Origin: Pseudomonas indica NBRC 103045
GTDB taxonomy: Bacteria > Pseudomonadota > Gammaproteobacteria > Pseudomonadales > Pseudomonadaceae
Length of the DNA stretch: 64,000 nt
NCBI RefSeq assembly: GCF_002091635.1
Contig: NZ_BDAC01000016.1
Location: 33,486-97,485, forward strand
Reading direction: 5' to 3'
Shown: positions 42,689 to 52,405 of the stretch, one piece after another
How positions within the stretch are numbered: position 1 is the stretch's first letter
How the letters are laid out: every line of letters begins with the position of its first letter
Notes under the pieces: generated by a model
Told to the model about the DNA's origin: nothing
Seen by the model: only the letters and a program-made list of their open reading frames with translations
Database searches by the model: none
Translations under genes and position numbers: made by a program

Positions 42689-45400
42689 ATGGTTTCGATT
42701 CAGATGGGTGGTGAGGACAAGACTGCGAAGATTAGCGACTGGTCGATTTACTGGAGCGACAAGTACGAAGCCCTGCAACTGACCTGTTACTACCCCTCCA
42801 AGAAAACTTACACGCGTCCGCTCAGTGACTGCCGGGTTTCCCCCACCCGCGAGCTGGGAGAGATGTTGCTGACCAAGCCCGGCAGCACGATAGTCAAGCC
42901 CATTGTCAAAGCTACGATCTACGGCGAGCGATATGCCGTCGTGCACTATCCGGACGCCGACAAACCCTATGTCTACAAAATGGACGGCATCAGCCTTGCC
43001 ACGCCAACGGCGATAAAAGACTCGCCAGTCTTTCATTATTTCTCAGCCGTGGCGAATGCCCGTCAGGACCACGCCGAGTCGGAGGCTGACCGTGAAATCG
43101 CCGCCAATGTCGTGCGCCAACTGGGAAAACTGCCCGCGAGTGCCGACACCGCCTTGCACGCCTATTGTTCTGGGCGCAACGGCACGCTGAGGCCGGGCCA
43201 GGGGCTGATCTATCCGTTCGGACTGAACGAGAGCCAGCTCGCAGCGGTCGAGCAAGCCTTCCGCGCGCAGGTCAGCGTGATCGAGGGCCCACCGGGGACC
43301 GGCAAGACCCAGACTATCCTCAACATCCTCGCCAATATCCTGCTGCGTAGACAGACGGTTGCTGTGCTGTCCAACAACAATGCGGCAGTGGAGAACGTCT
43401 ACGAGAAACTGGAGAAGTGCGGCCTGGGCCATCTGATTGCCAAACTCGGCAACCAGGACAACCGAAAGAGTTTCTTCGCTGACCTGCCGCCTTGGCCATC
43501 GAGCGAGCCCGAGCCCGCACCGACGCTGGATGAGATTCAAGTCTTGCTGTCCCGTTTGAAGCAGCACTTGCACGACCACAATCGGGCGGCGCAACTGCAG
43601 GTCGAGCTCGATGAGCTAACTATCGAGCGACGCCACCTACAGCAGTGGCAGGCAGACAGCGGCATACGGGCCGCCAACTCGCTGGATAAGTACAGACTGT
43701 CGCCGCGCAAGACCGCAGACCTGATGGCATATCTGGCCCATCTCGGTGAGCAGCGCATCCGCCTCAAGGATCGCGTCGAGCTGCTGTTCAACTTCAGGAT
43801 TTTTCGTACCAAGCCATTCGCTCAGGGCGATGCGCGCCTGTCCGTCTTTCATGCCCTGCAGATGCACTATTACGACAAGGCGTTGCAAGACACGGAAGCG
43901 GAGCTGCAAGCGTGCCGCGAATCGCTGGTACGCGGAAACTTCACAGCGTTGCTAGACGAGTTGAAAACGGCATCGATGCGTCATCTGAAGCAGCAATTAC
44001 AACGCCAGGCGCCGCGATCGGACAGCTTCGATGCCAACACGTACCGTCAACAGTTCGATGCCTTCGTGCAGCGCTTTCCGATCCTGGGCAGCGGCACACA
44101 CTCCATCGTCAATTCAATCGCGCCGGGGGCAATCCTCGACTACGTGATCATCGACGAAGCCTCGCTGCAGAACATCGTGCCGGGCATTCTAGCGCTGGGC
44201 TGCGCGAGGAATCTGATCGTCGTCGGCGACAACCGTCAGTTGGCGCACATCCCCGTGATACTAGGCCTGCAGGCGCCCGCCGAGGCCTACGATTGCGAGC
44301 GCTACAGCCTGCTCGATTCGTGCATTGGCGTGTTCAAGGAGGCGCTTCCCCGAACCCTGCTGAAAGAGCATTACCGCTGCCACCCCAGGATCATTCAGTT
44401 CTGTAACCAGCAGTTCTATAACAACGCGCTGGTACCGATGACCGAGGACAAGGGCGAAGCGCCACTGCGCCTGGTGGTGACGGCCAAGGGTAATCACACC
44501 CGCCAGAACGTCAACCTGCGCGAGCTGGACTCTCTGCTCAAGCTACTCGAGAACGAAGGGGAGCCGGTTGGGCTGGACGGAGAGGGTCGCGGCTTCATCG
44601 CGCCGTTCCGGGCACAGGTAAACCTCTCCGGCAAGCACCTGCCTCCGGATTTCGTCAGGGACACCGTACATAAGTTCCAGGGCCGAGAGTGCGACGAGAT
44701 CGTTTTCTCCACCGTGCTGGACAAGAAGCGCTACAACCAAGAGCGTAAACGCCTGGATTTCGTCGACGACCCACGCATGATCAACGTGGCGGTGTCGCGG
44801 GCCAAGCACCGCTTCACCCTTGTGACGGGCGACGAGGTGTTCACCGGCAACAACGGCCACATCGCGGCCCTGATACGCTACATCACCTATTACGCGCAGG
44901 ACGAGCAGATCGTGCGCGCCCCCGTGGTATCGGCCTTCGACTTGCTGTATCGGGAGTTTGACTCGTCCCTGGCCCGCTTGGACGCTCGCCTGCGACCTGG
45001 CGATTCACGCTACAAATCCGAGCAGATCGTGGCGCAACTGCTGCGCGAGGCGCTGTCCGCGCCGGCGTACCAGTCATTGATGTACCACTCGCAGATCAAG
45101 CTGGATCAGATCGCATCGCCAAGCAACCTGGATTGGACCGACCGCGAGCGAGCCTTCATGGCGCGCGCCAGTTGCGATTTCGTAGTCTATTTCAAAGTAG
45201 GCAAGATCCCGGTGGGTGTAATCGAGGTCGATGGCGGCTCCCACAACCGGCCCGACCAGGCAGTACGCGACGCCTTAAAGAATGGCGTCCTAGCGAAAAG
45301 CGGCATTCCCATTCTGCGTCTACGCACGGTCGAGAGCCGCATCGCGGAAAGAATCGGTGACTTCATCGCCCAGTGGGCCAGCCCGACGCCCAGCGGATAA
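42689..45400 (+). CDS. SF1 (UPF1-like) helicase with C-terminal nuclease-like domain; candidate defence gene
   Basis: The 903-aa protein has Walker A EGPPGTGKTQT (about 199-209), Walker B DYVIIDEAS, motif III GDNRQLAHI, motif IV region KEHYRCHPRI, motif V HKFQGRECDEIVFS and motif VI VAVSRAKHRF, so it should be an active SF1 helicase/ATPase. After about residue 750 a DUF2726/PD-(D/E)xK-like domain follows, with DFVVYFKVGKIPVGVIEVDGGSHN supplying candidate catalytic acids and a late Gly-Ile-Pro-Ile strand. ATG 42689 follows AAGGGA at short spacing; ATG 42704 is an alternative. Helicase-nuclease fusions of this type occur in phage-defence islands. It is a lone gene flanked by gene remnants and has lower GC than its neighbours. 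Confidence 0.85.
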   Translation: MVSIQMGGEDKTAKISDWSIYWSDKYEALQLTCYYPSKKTYTRPLSDCRVSPTRELGEMLLTKPGSTIVKPIVKATIYGERYAVVHYPDADKPYVYKMDGISLATPTAIKDSPVFHYFSAVANARQDHAESEADREIAANVVRQLGKLPASADTALHAYCSGRNGTLRPGQGLIYPFGLNESQLAAVEQAFRAQVSVIEGPPGTGKTQTILNILANILLRRQTVAVLSNNNAAVENVYEKLEKCGLGHLIAKLGNQDNRKSFFADLPPWPSSEPEPAPTLDEIQVLLSRLKQHLHDHNRAAQLQVELDELTIERRHLQQWQADSGIRAANSLDKYRLSPRKTADLMAYLAHLGEQRIRLKDRVELLFNFRIFRTKPFAQGDARLSVFHALQMHYYDKALQDTEAELQACRESLVRGNFTALLDELKTASMRHLKQQLQRQAPRSDSFDANTYRQQFDAFVQRFPILGSGTHSIVNSIAPGAILDYVIIDEASLQNIVPGILALGCARNLIVVGDNRQLAHIPVILGLQAPAEAYDCERYSLLDSCIGVFKEALPRTLLKEHYRCHPRIIQFCNQQFYNNALVPMTEDKGEAPLRLVVTAKGNHTRQNVNLRELDSLLKLLENEGEPVGLDGEGRGFIAPFRAQVNLSGKHLPPDFVRDTVHKFQGRECDEIVFSTVLDKKRYNQERKRLDFVDDPRMINVAVSRAKHRFTLVTGDEVFTGNNGHIAALIRYITYYAQDEQIVRAPVVSAFDLLYREFDSSLARLDARLRPGDSRYKSEQIVAQLLREALSAPAYQSLMYHSQIKLDQIASPSNLDWTDRERAFMARASCDFVVYFKVGKIPVGVIEVDGGSHNRPDQAVRDALKNGVLAKSGIPILRLRTVESRIAERIGDFIAQWASPTPSG

Positions 45401-45605
45401 GGCCTCCTTTCGATGACACCCTTAAAGCGGCGCTGATGGCCTTTCTTTTGTCATATCAACAATATTGACCTTACAAGCGAGCCACGTATACCTTAGCGGC
45501 ATTCTTCGCCCGTGCGTCGCTACGTTGCGAGGTCCCAACACCTCGGCACAACTGGCCGTCAATCCCCCGGCCCTGCAGGGCGCAGCCTCAGGAGAGGAAA
45601 TAGCC

Positions 45606-46034
45606 GTGACTGATCAGACTTCAGGCCTGCACGCCCTGCGTGCGTTGATTCGTGGCGAGCTTCCCGCGCCCTCCATCGGCGAGACCATGGGCCTGACCGC
45701 CGTGGACGTGCAGCCGGGGCGGATCACACTGGAGGCCCGTCCCGACGGACGCCACCTCAACCCGGCGGGTGCCGTGCATGGCGGTTTCGCCGCGACCTGC
45801 CTGGACGGCGCCGCCGCACTGGCACTGTTCTCGACGCTGGAAACCACTACCGCCCATTCCACCGTGGACCTCAACGTCAAATATGTACGGCCCCTTCATG
45901 CCGGCGAGACCTACCAGGTCAAGGGGTGGGTCGTGGAGCGTACACGAAGCCTGGCGATCTGCGACGCCCAAGTGACCGATGCGGCCGGCAAACTCTACGC
46001 CAAGGCCACCACCACGTTCGTCATCAGGAGCTAG
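45606..46034 (+). CDS. PaaI-like hotdog thioesterase
   Basis: The 142-aa protein is a hotdog-fold acyl-CoA thioesterase with the signature NPAGAVHGGFAATCLDGAA (HGG motif and acidic catalytic residue) and STVDLNVKYVRPL. The GTG at 45606 follows a strong AGGAGAGGA site; an upstream extension has none. It is two bases ahead of the alcohol dehydrogenase gene, so the two are co-transcribed. The acyl substrate is unknown. Confidence 0.88.
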   Translation: MTDQTSGLHALRALIRGELPAPSIGETMGLTAVDVQPGRITLEARPDGRHLNPAGAVHGGFAATCLDGAAALALFSTLETTTAHSTVDLNVKYVRPLHAGETYQVKGWVVERTRSLAICDAQVTDAAGKLYAKATTTFVIRS

Positions 46035-46036
46035 CG

Positions 46037-47050
46037 ATGAAAGCGCTGATCGTCCATGGCCCCGGTGAGTTGGCCTGGGAAGAAGTACCCTCGCCTCCCC
46101 TAGCCAGCGCGCATAGTGCACTGGTGCGGCCCATCGCCTCCGCATCCTGCGATCTCGACCGCCGGTTGATCGCCGGCGTCACGCCCTTCAAACCACCCTT
46201 CGCGCTGGGCCATGAATGTGTCGCCGAAGTGCTGGAAGTGGGTGACGAGGTAGGGACCGTGCGACGTGGCGACCTGGTGTCGGTGCCATGGAAGATTGCC
46301 TGCGGCGAGTGCCCTCAATGCCATGCGGGACGGGCCACCGCCTGTACGTCGGTGCCGCGCCATGCCGCCTACGGTGTGCCCGCTGGCGGCCACTGGGGCG
46401 GGTTGTTCTCGGAAGTGGTCCATGTACCGTTCGCCGACGCCATGCTGGTGCCCTTGCCGCCTGGACTCAACCCGCTCGCGGTAGCCAGCGCCAGCGACAA
46501 CCTGACCGACGCCTGGGTAGCCACCAGCCGCCCCATCGCCACGCGCCGCGACGCACGCGTGCTGGTGGTCGGTGGCACGGAGAGCCTCGGGGTGTTGGCG
46601 GTGCAAATGGCGGTTGCGGCGGGGGCGGCCAGCGTCGACTACCTGGACGACAGCGACTACCGCCGCGACCTGGCCCTGCGCAGTGGCGCCAATGTCGAAC
46701 TAGGACAGACGCTCGACGAGCGCTACGACGTGGTCGTCTCCGCCACGCGCGACCCGCAGGCGCTGTACCGGGGACTGCTGGCACTGGCGCCTGGGGGACA
46801 CTGCTCATGCATAGGCATCATCTTCGATGACCCGAAGATTCCCTTGTTCGGCATGTACCTGCGCGACGTTACCCTGTCGGTGGGTGTCTGCAACGTACGC
46901 CCCCACATTCCCAAAGTATTCGATCTGGTGGGCAGCGGGCGTTGCAACCCGTTGCTGGTGAGCCCGACCGTAGTGACGTGCGAAGAGGCAACCGAAGCAT
47001 TGGTCCAGCCACTGGCCAAGTGCATCGTGGTGCGCGAGCGCATTACATGA
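46037..47050 (+). CDS. Zinc-dependent alcohol dehydrogenase (MDR family)
   Basis: The 337-aa medium-chain dehydrogenase keeps the catalytic-zinc residues (Cys in SASCDLD, GHEC) and four structural-zinc cysteines (CGECPQCHAGRATAC), followed by a Rossmann domain (VLVVGGTESLGVLAVQMA). It likely oxidises an alcohol or reduces an aldehyde with NAD(P). The ATG at 46037 follows AGGAG right after the thioesterase stop. It converges on a MarR gene that may regulate this pair. Confidence 0.9.
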   Translation: MKALIVHGPGELAWEEVPSPPLASAHSALVRPIASASCDLDRRLIAGVTPFKPPFALGHECVAEVLEVGDEVGTVRRGDLVSVPWKIACGECPQCHAGRATACTSVPRHAAYGVPAGGHWGGLFSEVVHVPFADAMLVPLPPGLNPLAVASASDNLTDAWVATSRPIATRRDARVLVVGGTESLGVLAVQMAVAAGAASVDYLDDSDYRRDLALRSGANVELGQTLDERYDVVVSATRDPQALYRGLLALAPGGHCSCIGIIFDDPKIPLFGMYLRDVTLSVGVCNVRPHIPKVFDLVGSGRCNPLLVSPTVVTCEEATEALVQPLAKCIVVRERIT

Positions 47051-47055
47051 TGCCT

Positions 47056-47523
47056 TCAGTTCAGGCGCTCGGCCAAGGCCATCATCACCTTCATCCAGGC
47101 CTCCTTCCCCTGCACATCGGTGCGGGCAAACGCGTCACGCAAGGCCTGCCGCTCCAGCTCGGAGACTGCCTGCTCCAACGCCTGCCCGCGCTCGGTGAGT
47201 GCCAGCAGTTTGAAGCGGTGGCGCCCCGGCTCGCGGGTGTAGCAAACCAGGTCACGCTCGAACAGATGGGTCAGCGGCCGGTGTGCCGCCTGCTTGCTCA
47301 CGCCCAGCGTGGACGCCAAGTCGCCGATGTTGATCTCGTCGGCGCGGGCGATGACATACAGGATGCGGTGATGGACACGAGACAGGCCCTGGGTCTCGAG
47401 AAACCTGTCCGCCTCGACCGTCAACCCACGAAAACCGAAGTGCAACAGCTCAAGGGAATGATCGAGCGGGTCCAGCGACTTCATGCGCACGGAGGCCGTA
47501 TTGATCTTCTTCTCTATGACCAT
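47056..47523 (-). CDS. MarR-family transcriptional regulator
   Basis: The 155-aa winged-helix protein has the MarR core (LSRVHHRILYVIARADEINIGDLASTLGVSKQAAHRPLTHLFERDLV and the wing TREPGRHRFKLLALTERGQAL). The ATG at 47523 follows GAGGG. It is divergent from the glutathione transferase gene (88-base gap) and convergent with the alcohol dehydrogenase, a common arrangement for repressors of detoxification genes. Confidence 0.9.
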   Translation of the reverse strand: MVIEKKINTASVRMKSLDPLDHSLELLHFGFRGLTVEADRFLETQGLSRVHHRILYVIARADEINIGDLASTLGVSKQAAHRPLTHLFERDLVCYTREPGRHRFKLLALTERGQALEQAVSELERQALRDAFARTDVQGKEAWMKVMMALAERLN

Positions 47524-47611
47524 GGTGCCCTCACCCGACTGAATTGCGGCGAAGCGTAAGCGCTTCCGCCTCTGCGGAACAACCAGATAACTCCCACAGC
47601 GAGTCGAAATC

Positions 47612-48220
47612 ATGCAACTCATCTATGCGGCGGCATCGCCCTTTGCTCGGAAAGTCCGTGTCCTGGCCAGTGAAACAGGACTGCTGCCCGGCATTGAGCT
47701 GATCGGCACCGCCGTGCTGCCGGTTACCCTCAACGAACAGATCAACCGCCTCAATCCACTTGGCAAGATTCCGGTGCTGCTGACCGATGACGGCGAAGCG
47801 CTGTTCGATAGCCGAGTGATCTGCGAGTACCTCGACAGCCTGCACGACCGCCCTCGACTATTCCCTTCCGAACCTGCCGTACGCTGGCCCGCCCTCCGCC
47901 TGGCGGCCCTGGCTGACGGCCTCATGGAAGCAGCGCTCCTCGTGCGCTACGAGCGGGCCGTGCGCCCGTCCGAGCACCAGTGGGATGACTGGGCCGAAGG
48001 TCAACTCGGCAAGGTGTGTCGTGCACTGACGGCACTGGAAGCGCATGCCGGACAACTGCAAGGCCCGTTGAACATTGCGCACATTACCGTGGCTTGTGCG
48101 CTGGGATACCTGGACTTTCGTTTCGCCGAGATTGCCTGGCGGGAAACCCACCCTGGACTCGCGAAGTTTCAAGAAACGTTCGCGGCTCGCGAGTCGATGC
48201 AGACGACCATCCCAATATGA
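47612..48220 (+). CDS. Glutathione S-transferase
   Basis: The 202-aa protein has the thioredoxin-like N-terminal half (LIYAAASPFARKVRVLASETGL; glutathione-binding FDSRVICEYLDSL, about 66-80) and an all-helical C-terminal half. It would conjugate or reduce electrophiles with glutathione in the cytoplasm. It shares its promoter gap with the divergent MarR gene. The tRNA-Asn terminator lies about 80 bases downstream. Confidence 0.92.
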   Translation: MQLIYAAASPFARKVRVLASETGLLPGIELIGTAVLPVTLNEQINRLNPLGKIPVLLTDDGEALFDSRVICEYLDSLHDRPRLFPSEPAVRWPALRLAALADGLMEAALLVRYERAVRPSEHQWDDWAEGQLGKVCRALTALEAHAGQLQGPLNIAHITVACALGYLDFRFAEIAWRETHPGLAKFQETFAARESMQTTIPI

Positions 48221-48300
48221 AGCTGCGGATGCCGCTCAGGCTCACCTGCCGCAGCCCGAATAATCCGGGACCAAGCCCCGGACGCTTCAAGGCCAAAAGA

Positions 48301-48330
48301 AAAAGCCCCAGGTTTTCACCCAGGGCTTTT
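48301..48330 (-). terminator. Rho-independent terminator after tRNA-Asn
   Basis: On the minus strand AAAAGCCC pairs with GGGCTTTT and is followed by TTTCTTTT, a classic terminator six bases past the tRNA 3' end. Confidence 0.8.
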
Positions 48331-48335
48331 GAATT

Positions 48336-48411
48336 TGGCTCCGCGACCTGGACTCGAACCAGGGACCCAATGATTAACAGTCATTTGCTCTACCGACTGA
48401 GCTATCGCGGA
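48336..48411 (-). tRNA. tRNA-Asn (GTT)
   Basis: A complete 76-base cloverleaf: acceptor arms TCCGCGA and TCGCGGA, D-arm AGCTCAGTCGGTAGAGC, anticodon loop CTGTTAA giving GTT, T-loop GGTTCGAGTCC and an encoded CCA end. It lies between the glutathione transferase and the aminotransferase. tRNA-Asn genes are frequent integration sites, but no integrase or repeated tRNA end was noticed nearby. Confidence 0.97.
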
Positions 48412-48435
48412 ACAACGGGGCGTATCCTACTGATT

Positions 48436-48472
48436 AAAAAGGGGAAGTCAAGCGTGACAGCGAGACTTCCCC
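48436..48472 (-). terminator. Terminator after the aminotransferase gene
   Basis: GGGGAAGTC and GACTTCCCC form a 9-bp stem; on the minus strand it is followed by TTTTT, just past the aminotransferase stop at 48481. T-richness on the plus side could let it work in both directions. Confidence 0.8.
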
Positions 48473-48480
48473 TGCATTTT

Positions 48481-49677
48481 TCAGAGAACCTGGGCGATCG
48501 CCCGGGTGACGCTTTCCAGGTTACTGCGGTTCAGGGCGGCGACGCAGATGCGGCCGGTGCTGACGGCGTAGATGCCGAACTCGCTTTTCAGGCGCTCCAC
48601 CTGCTCGGCGCTCAGGCCGGAGTAGGAGAACATGCCGCGCTGGCGGGCGACGAAGCTGAAGTCGCGCTTGGCGCCCAGGGCGGCCAGTTGCTCGACCATG
48701 GCCATGCGCATGCCACGGATGCGTTCGCGCATCTCACCCAACTCTTCTTCCCACAAGGCACGCAGTTCCGCGCTGTTCAGCACGCTGGCGACCACGGTGG
48801 CGCCGTGGGTCGGCGGGTTGGAGTAGTTGGTGCGAATGACGCGCTTGAGCTGCGACAGCACGCGCGTGGCTTCATCCTTGGAGCCGGTGACGATGGACAG
48901 CGCGCCGACCCGCTCGCCGTACAGCGAGAAGGATTTGGAGAACGAGCTGGACACGAAGAACGGCAGGCCGGATTCGGCGAACAGGCGCACCGCCGCGGCG
49001 TCTTCCTCGATGCCGTCGCCGAAGCCCTGGTAGGCGATGTCGAGGAACGGTACGTGCTCCCGCTCGCGCAGTACTTCGAGCACGGCTTTCCAGTCGTCAA
49101 GGCCGAGGTCAACGCCGGTCGGGTTGTGGCAGCAGGCATGCAGCACCACGACGGAACGCGCGGGTAGCGCCTTCAGGTCGTCCAGCATGCCGGCACGGTT
49201 CACGCCGTGGGTGGCGCCGTCGTAGTAGCGGTAGTTCTGCACCGGGAAGCCGGCGGACTCGAACAGCGCACGGTGGTTTTCCCAGCTCGGGTCGCTGATG
49301 GCGACGACCGATTCCGGCAGCAGGCGCTTGAGAAAATCCGCACCGACCTTGAGGGCACCAGTACCGCCCAGGGCCTGGGCCGTGACCACGCGACCTTCGC
49401 TCTGCAGCGCCGAGCCGGCACCGAACAGCAGGGTCTGCACGGCCTGGTCATAAGCCGCGATGCCTTCGATCGGCAGGTAGCCGCGCGGCGCGTGGGCAGC
49501 GATACGGGCTTTCTCAGCCTCCGCTACCGCGCGCAACAGCGGAATCCTGCCCTCTTCGTTGTAGTACACGCCCACGCCCAGGTTGACCTTGGTGGCACGG
49601 GTATCGGCATTGAATGCTTCATTGAGGCCCAGAATGGGGTCGCGAGGAGCCATTTCTACGGCGGAGAACAAACTCAT
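48481..49677 (-). CDS. Class I aromatic/aspartate aminotransferase
   Basis: The 398-aa PLP enzyme begins [22 protein letters not shown] and has [24 protein letters not shown], the PLP-binding Lys in [16 protein letters not shown] and the substrate Arg near CVAALNRSN. It belongs to the TyrB/AspC subgroup, moving amino groups between aromatic or acidic amino acids and 2-oxoglutarate. The ATG at 49677 is chosen by family fit. It is divergent from uvrB and followed by a terminator and tRNA-Asn, the same order as I recall in P. aeruginosa. Confidence 0.95.
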   Translation of the reverse strand: MSLFSAVEMAPRDPILGLNEAFNADTRATKVNLGVGVYYNEEGRIPLLRAVAEAEKARIAAHAPRGYLPIEGIAAYDQAVQTLLFGAGSALQSEGRVVTAQALGGTGALKVGADFLKRLLPESVVAISDPSWENHRALFESAGFPVQNYRYYDGATHGVNRAGMLDDLKALPARSVVVLHACCHNPTGVDLGLDDWKAVLEVLREREHVPFLDIAYQGFGDGIEEDAAAVRLFAESGLPFFVSSSFSKSFSLYGERVGALSIVTGSKDEATRVLSQLKRVIRTNYSNPPTHGATVVASVLNSAELRALWEEELGEMRERIRGMRMAMVEQLAALGAKRDFSFVARQRGMFSYSGLSAEQVERLKSEFGIYAVSTGRICVAALNRSNLESVTRAIAQVL

Positions 49678-49898
49678 GTCGGGGAAGCTCGAAGAGAGAG
49701 GTGGGAGGCCATGCAACACTCCCGCGGATGAGCGCTGGAGCGTTGCGCAAACGGGGCCGTATTATAGCGGCCATGCGTCCTGGCTGCGATATGCTGTCGG
49801 GAGTTTTCCTGGCTTTTCAGCCTCAGCGGAGCAATGCGCGATCAGCGGTCGCCAACCATTGCAAACCTGCCCGCATGGTCAAATCTTCGAGGTCCGTC

Positions 49899-51914
49899 AT
49901 GTCCGAGCTCCAACTCGTCACCCGCTACAAGCCGGCCGGCGACCAGCCGGAAGCCATCCGCCAGATGGTCGAGGGGCTGGAAGCCGGGCTCTCGCACCAG
50001 ACGCTGCTGGGCGTGACCGGCTCCGGCAAGACCTTCAGCATCGCCAACGTCATCGCCCAGGTGCAGCGGCCGACCCTGGTGCTGGCGCCGAACAAGACCC
50101 TGGCGGCGCAGCTCTACGGCGAGTTCAAGTCCTTCTTCCCGAACAACGCGGTGGAGTACTTCGTTTCCTATTACGACTACTACCAGCCGGAAGCCTACGT
50201 TCCCTCCTCGGACACCTACATCGAGAAGGACGCCTCGATCAACGACCACATCGAGCAGATGCGCCTGTCGGCGACCAAGGCGCTGCTGGAGCGGCCGGAC
50301 GCGATCATCGTCGCCACCGTCTCCTCGATCTACGGCCTGGGCAGCCCCGATGCCTACCTGAAGATGGTGCTGCACATCGACCGGGGCGACAAAATGGACC
50401 AGCGCGCCCTGCTCCGCCGGCTGGCCGAGCTGCAGTACACCCGCAACGACATGGATTTCGCCCGCGCCACCTTCCGCGTGCGCGGCGACGTGATCGACAT
50501 CTTCCCGGCGGAATCCGACCTGGAGGCGATCCGCGTCGAGCTGTTCGACGACGAAGTGGAAAGCCTGGCCGCCTTCGATCCGCTGACCGGCGAAGTGATC
50601 CGCAAGCTGCCGCGCTTCACCTTCTACCCGAAGACCCACTACGCCACACCCCGCGAGACCCTGCTGGAGGCCGTCGACCAGATCAAGGCGGAGCTGCGCG
50701 ACCGCCTCGAGCACCTGCGCAACCAGAACAAGCTGGTGGAGGCGCAGCGCCTGGAACAACGTACCCGCTTCGACCTGGAGATGATCCTCGAGCTGGGCTA
50801 CTGCAACGGCATCGAGAACTACTCGCGCTATCTCTCCGGTCGCGCGCCGGGCGAGCCGCCGCCGACCCTCTACGACTACCTGCCGGCTAATGCGCTGCTG
50901 GTGATCGATGAATCCCACGTCACGGTGCCGCAGGTCGGCGCCATGTTCAAAGGCGACCGCTCGCGCAAGGAAACCCTGGTGGAATACGGCTTCCGCCTGC
51001 CCTCGGCACTGGACAACCGTCCGCTGCGCTTCGACGAATGGGAGGCGATCAGCCCGCAGACCATCTTCGTCTCGGCGACGCCCGGCCCCTACGAAGCCGA
51101 GCATGCCGGCCGGGTGATCGAGCAGGTGGTCCGCCCGACCGGCCTGGTCGACCCGGAGATCGAAGTCCGCAAGGCCACCACCCAGGTGGACGACCTGCTG
51201 TCCGAGATCCGCAAGCGCGTCGCGGTGGACCAGCGGGTGCTGGTCACCACCCTGACCAAACGCATGGCCGAGGACCTGACCGACTACCTGGCCGACCACG
51301 ATGTACGGGTACGCTACCTGCACTCGGACATCGACACCGTCGAACGGGTGGAAATCATCCGCGACCTGCGCACCGGCGCCTTCGATGTGCTGGTCGGCAT
51401 CAACCTGCTGCGCGAAGGTCTGGATATGCCGGAAGTCTCCCTCGTGGCGGTGCTGGACGCGGACAAGGAAGGCTTCCTGCGCTCCGAACGCTCACTGATC
51501 CAGACCATCGGCCGGGCGGCGCGCAACCTGCACGGCAAGGCCATCCTCTATGCCGACAACGTCACCGGCTCGATGCAACGCGCCATCGACGAGACCGAGC
51601 GGCGGCGGGCCAAGCAGATCGCTTTCAATGAAGCCCACGGCATCGTGCCGAAGGGCGTCAAGAAGGATGTGCAGGACATCCTCGAAGGCGCCACCGTCCC
51701 CGGCTCGCGAAGCAACAAGCGGCGTGGGATGGCCAAGGCGGCGGAAGAAAGCGCCCGCTACGAGAACGAACTGCGCTCGCCCAGCGAGATCAACAAGCGC
51801 ATTCGCCAATTGGAAGAAAAGATGTACCAGTTGGCCCGCGACCTCGAATTCGAAGCTGCGGCACAGGTACGCGACGAAATTCAGAAACTGCGGGATCGCC
51901 TCCTGGCGGTCTGA
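49899..51914 (+). CDS. uvrB: Excinuclease ABC subunit B
   Basis: The 671-aa UvrB has the full family length and order: [12 protein letters not shown] at the start, Walker [10 protein letters not shown], the beta-hairpin region [21 protein letters not shown], helicase motif DESH, GRAARN, and the C-terminal UVR motif [19 protein letters not shown] that binds UvrC. It acts with UvrA and UvrC in nucleotide excision repair. The ATG at 49899 follows GAGGTCCG; a longer open frame upstream lacks family similarity. A hairpin at 51954-51981 follows. Confidence 0.98.
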   Translation: MSELQLVTRYKPAGDQPEAIRQMVEGLEAGLSHQTLLGVTGSGKTFSIANVIAQVQRPTLVLAPNKTLAAQLYGEFKSFFPNNAVEYFVSYYDYYQPEAYVPSSDTYIEKDASINDHIEQMRLSATKALLERPDAIIVATVSSIYGLGSPDAYLKMVLHIDRGDKMDQRALLRRLAELQYTRNDMDFARATFRVRGDVIDIFPAESDLEAIRVELFDDEVESLAAFDPLTGEVIRKLPRFTFYPKTHYATPRETLLEAVDQIKAELRDRLEHLRNQNKLVEAQRLEQRTRFDLEMILELGYCNGIENYSRYLSGRAPGEPPPTLYDYLPANALLVIDESHVTVPQVGAMFKGDRSRKETLVEYGFRLPSALDNRPLRFDEWEAISPQTIFVSATPGPYEAEHAGRVIEQVVRPTGLVDPEIEVRKATTQVDDLLSEIRKRVAVDQRVLVTTLTKRMAEDLTDYLADHDVRVRYLHSDIDTVERVEIIRDLRTGAFDVLVGINLLREGLDMPEVSLVAVLDADKEGFLRSERSLIQTIGRAARNLHGKAILYADNVTGSMQRAIDETERRRAKQIAFNEAHGIVPKGVKKDVQDILEGATVPGSRSNKRRGMAKAAEESARYENELRSPSEINKRIRQLEEKMYQLARDLEFEAAAQVRDEIQKLRDRLLAV

Positions 51915-51953
51915 ACGCAATCGGGATAGGCGGCACGTCCGTGTGCCTCGGAT

Positions 51954-51981
51954 GGGGAACGCCGGCATGGTTGGCGTCCCC
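51954..51981 (+). terminator. Hairpin after uvrB
   Basis: GGGGAACGCC can pair with GGCGTCCCC (one bulge) 40 bases after the uvrB stop. Only a weak T content follows, so termination strength is uncertain. It sits between uvrB and the convergent small-protein gene. Confidence 0.5.
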
Positions 51982-51992
51982 TCCCCGGTTCG

Positions 51993-52271
51993 TCACTTCG
52001 TGCTGCCGTAGCGTGCCCGGTCTTCCAGGATCGGCGAGCGGTAGCGCGGCGCGGCCGGAGGCATGGACATCTCCGTCATCGGCCCTGCCGCGGTAGGCTG
52101 TTCTTCCAGCAACTGTGCGAAACGCTCGGAGTGGTCGATGGCCATCCGCTGACCGGTCAGCATCTGCTGCTTCATCCGCCATTCGCCCAGCCGCTCGCCA
52201 CCGTCTTCGGCCCACACCATTGTCGTGCCCGTCATGGCCAACGCCATCAGCACACTCAGTATCGGTTTCAT
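51993..52271 (-). CDS. Small exported protein of unknown function
   Basis: The 92-aa product has a typical Sec signal peptide (MKPILSVLMALAMTGTTMVWA, likely cut after WA) and a short charged mature part of about 70 residues with Met-rich and Pro-rich segments. The ATG at 52271 follows GAGGAGG. I do not recognise a family. It is convergent with uvrB and 134 bases from the XdhC gene end. Confidence 0.75.
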   Translation of the reverse strand: MKPILSVLMALAMTGTTMVWAEDGGERLGEWRMKQQMLTGQRMAIDHSERFAQLLEEQPTAAGPMTEMSMPPAAPRYRSPILEDRARYGSTK

Positions 52272-52315
52272 CTGACACCTCCTCGGATGCGTCCCCCGTT
52301 CAATGGATGAACGAG

Positions 52316-52337
52316 GCGGCCTGTTGTTACAGGCCGC
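52316..52337. terminator. Symmetric hairpin between the XdhC gene and the small exported protein gene
   Basis: GCGGCCTG, loop TTGTTA, CAGGCCGC: a perfect 8-bp stem about 70 bases past the XdhC stop. No T-run follows on the minus strand, so it may be a weak terminator or an mRNA-end structure. Confidence 0.45.
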
Positions 52338-52405
52338 TCGGCACCGGAAAGGAAACGTCGACGGGAGGTAAAACCCTGACCGCATGGCGGCCCTGTATCC
52401 GCGGC

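Noticed and set aside
45444..45464. FNR-like sequence near TTGTCATATCAACA before the thioesterase gene
   Set aside because: The spacing and left half-site do not match TTGAT-N4-ATCAA.
48336..48411. tRNA-Asn as the attachment site of a genomic island
   Set aside because: No integrase gene or repeat of the tRNA 3' end was noticed in the window; only a sequence search could settle it.
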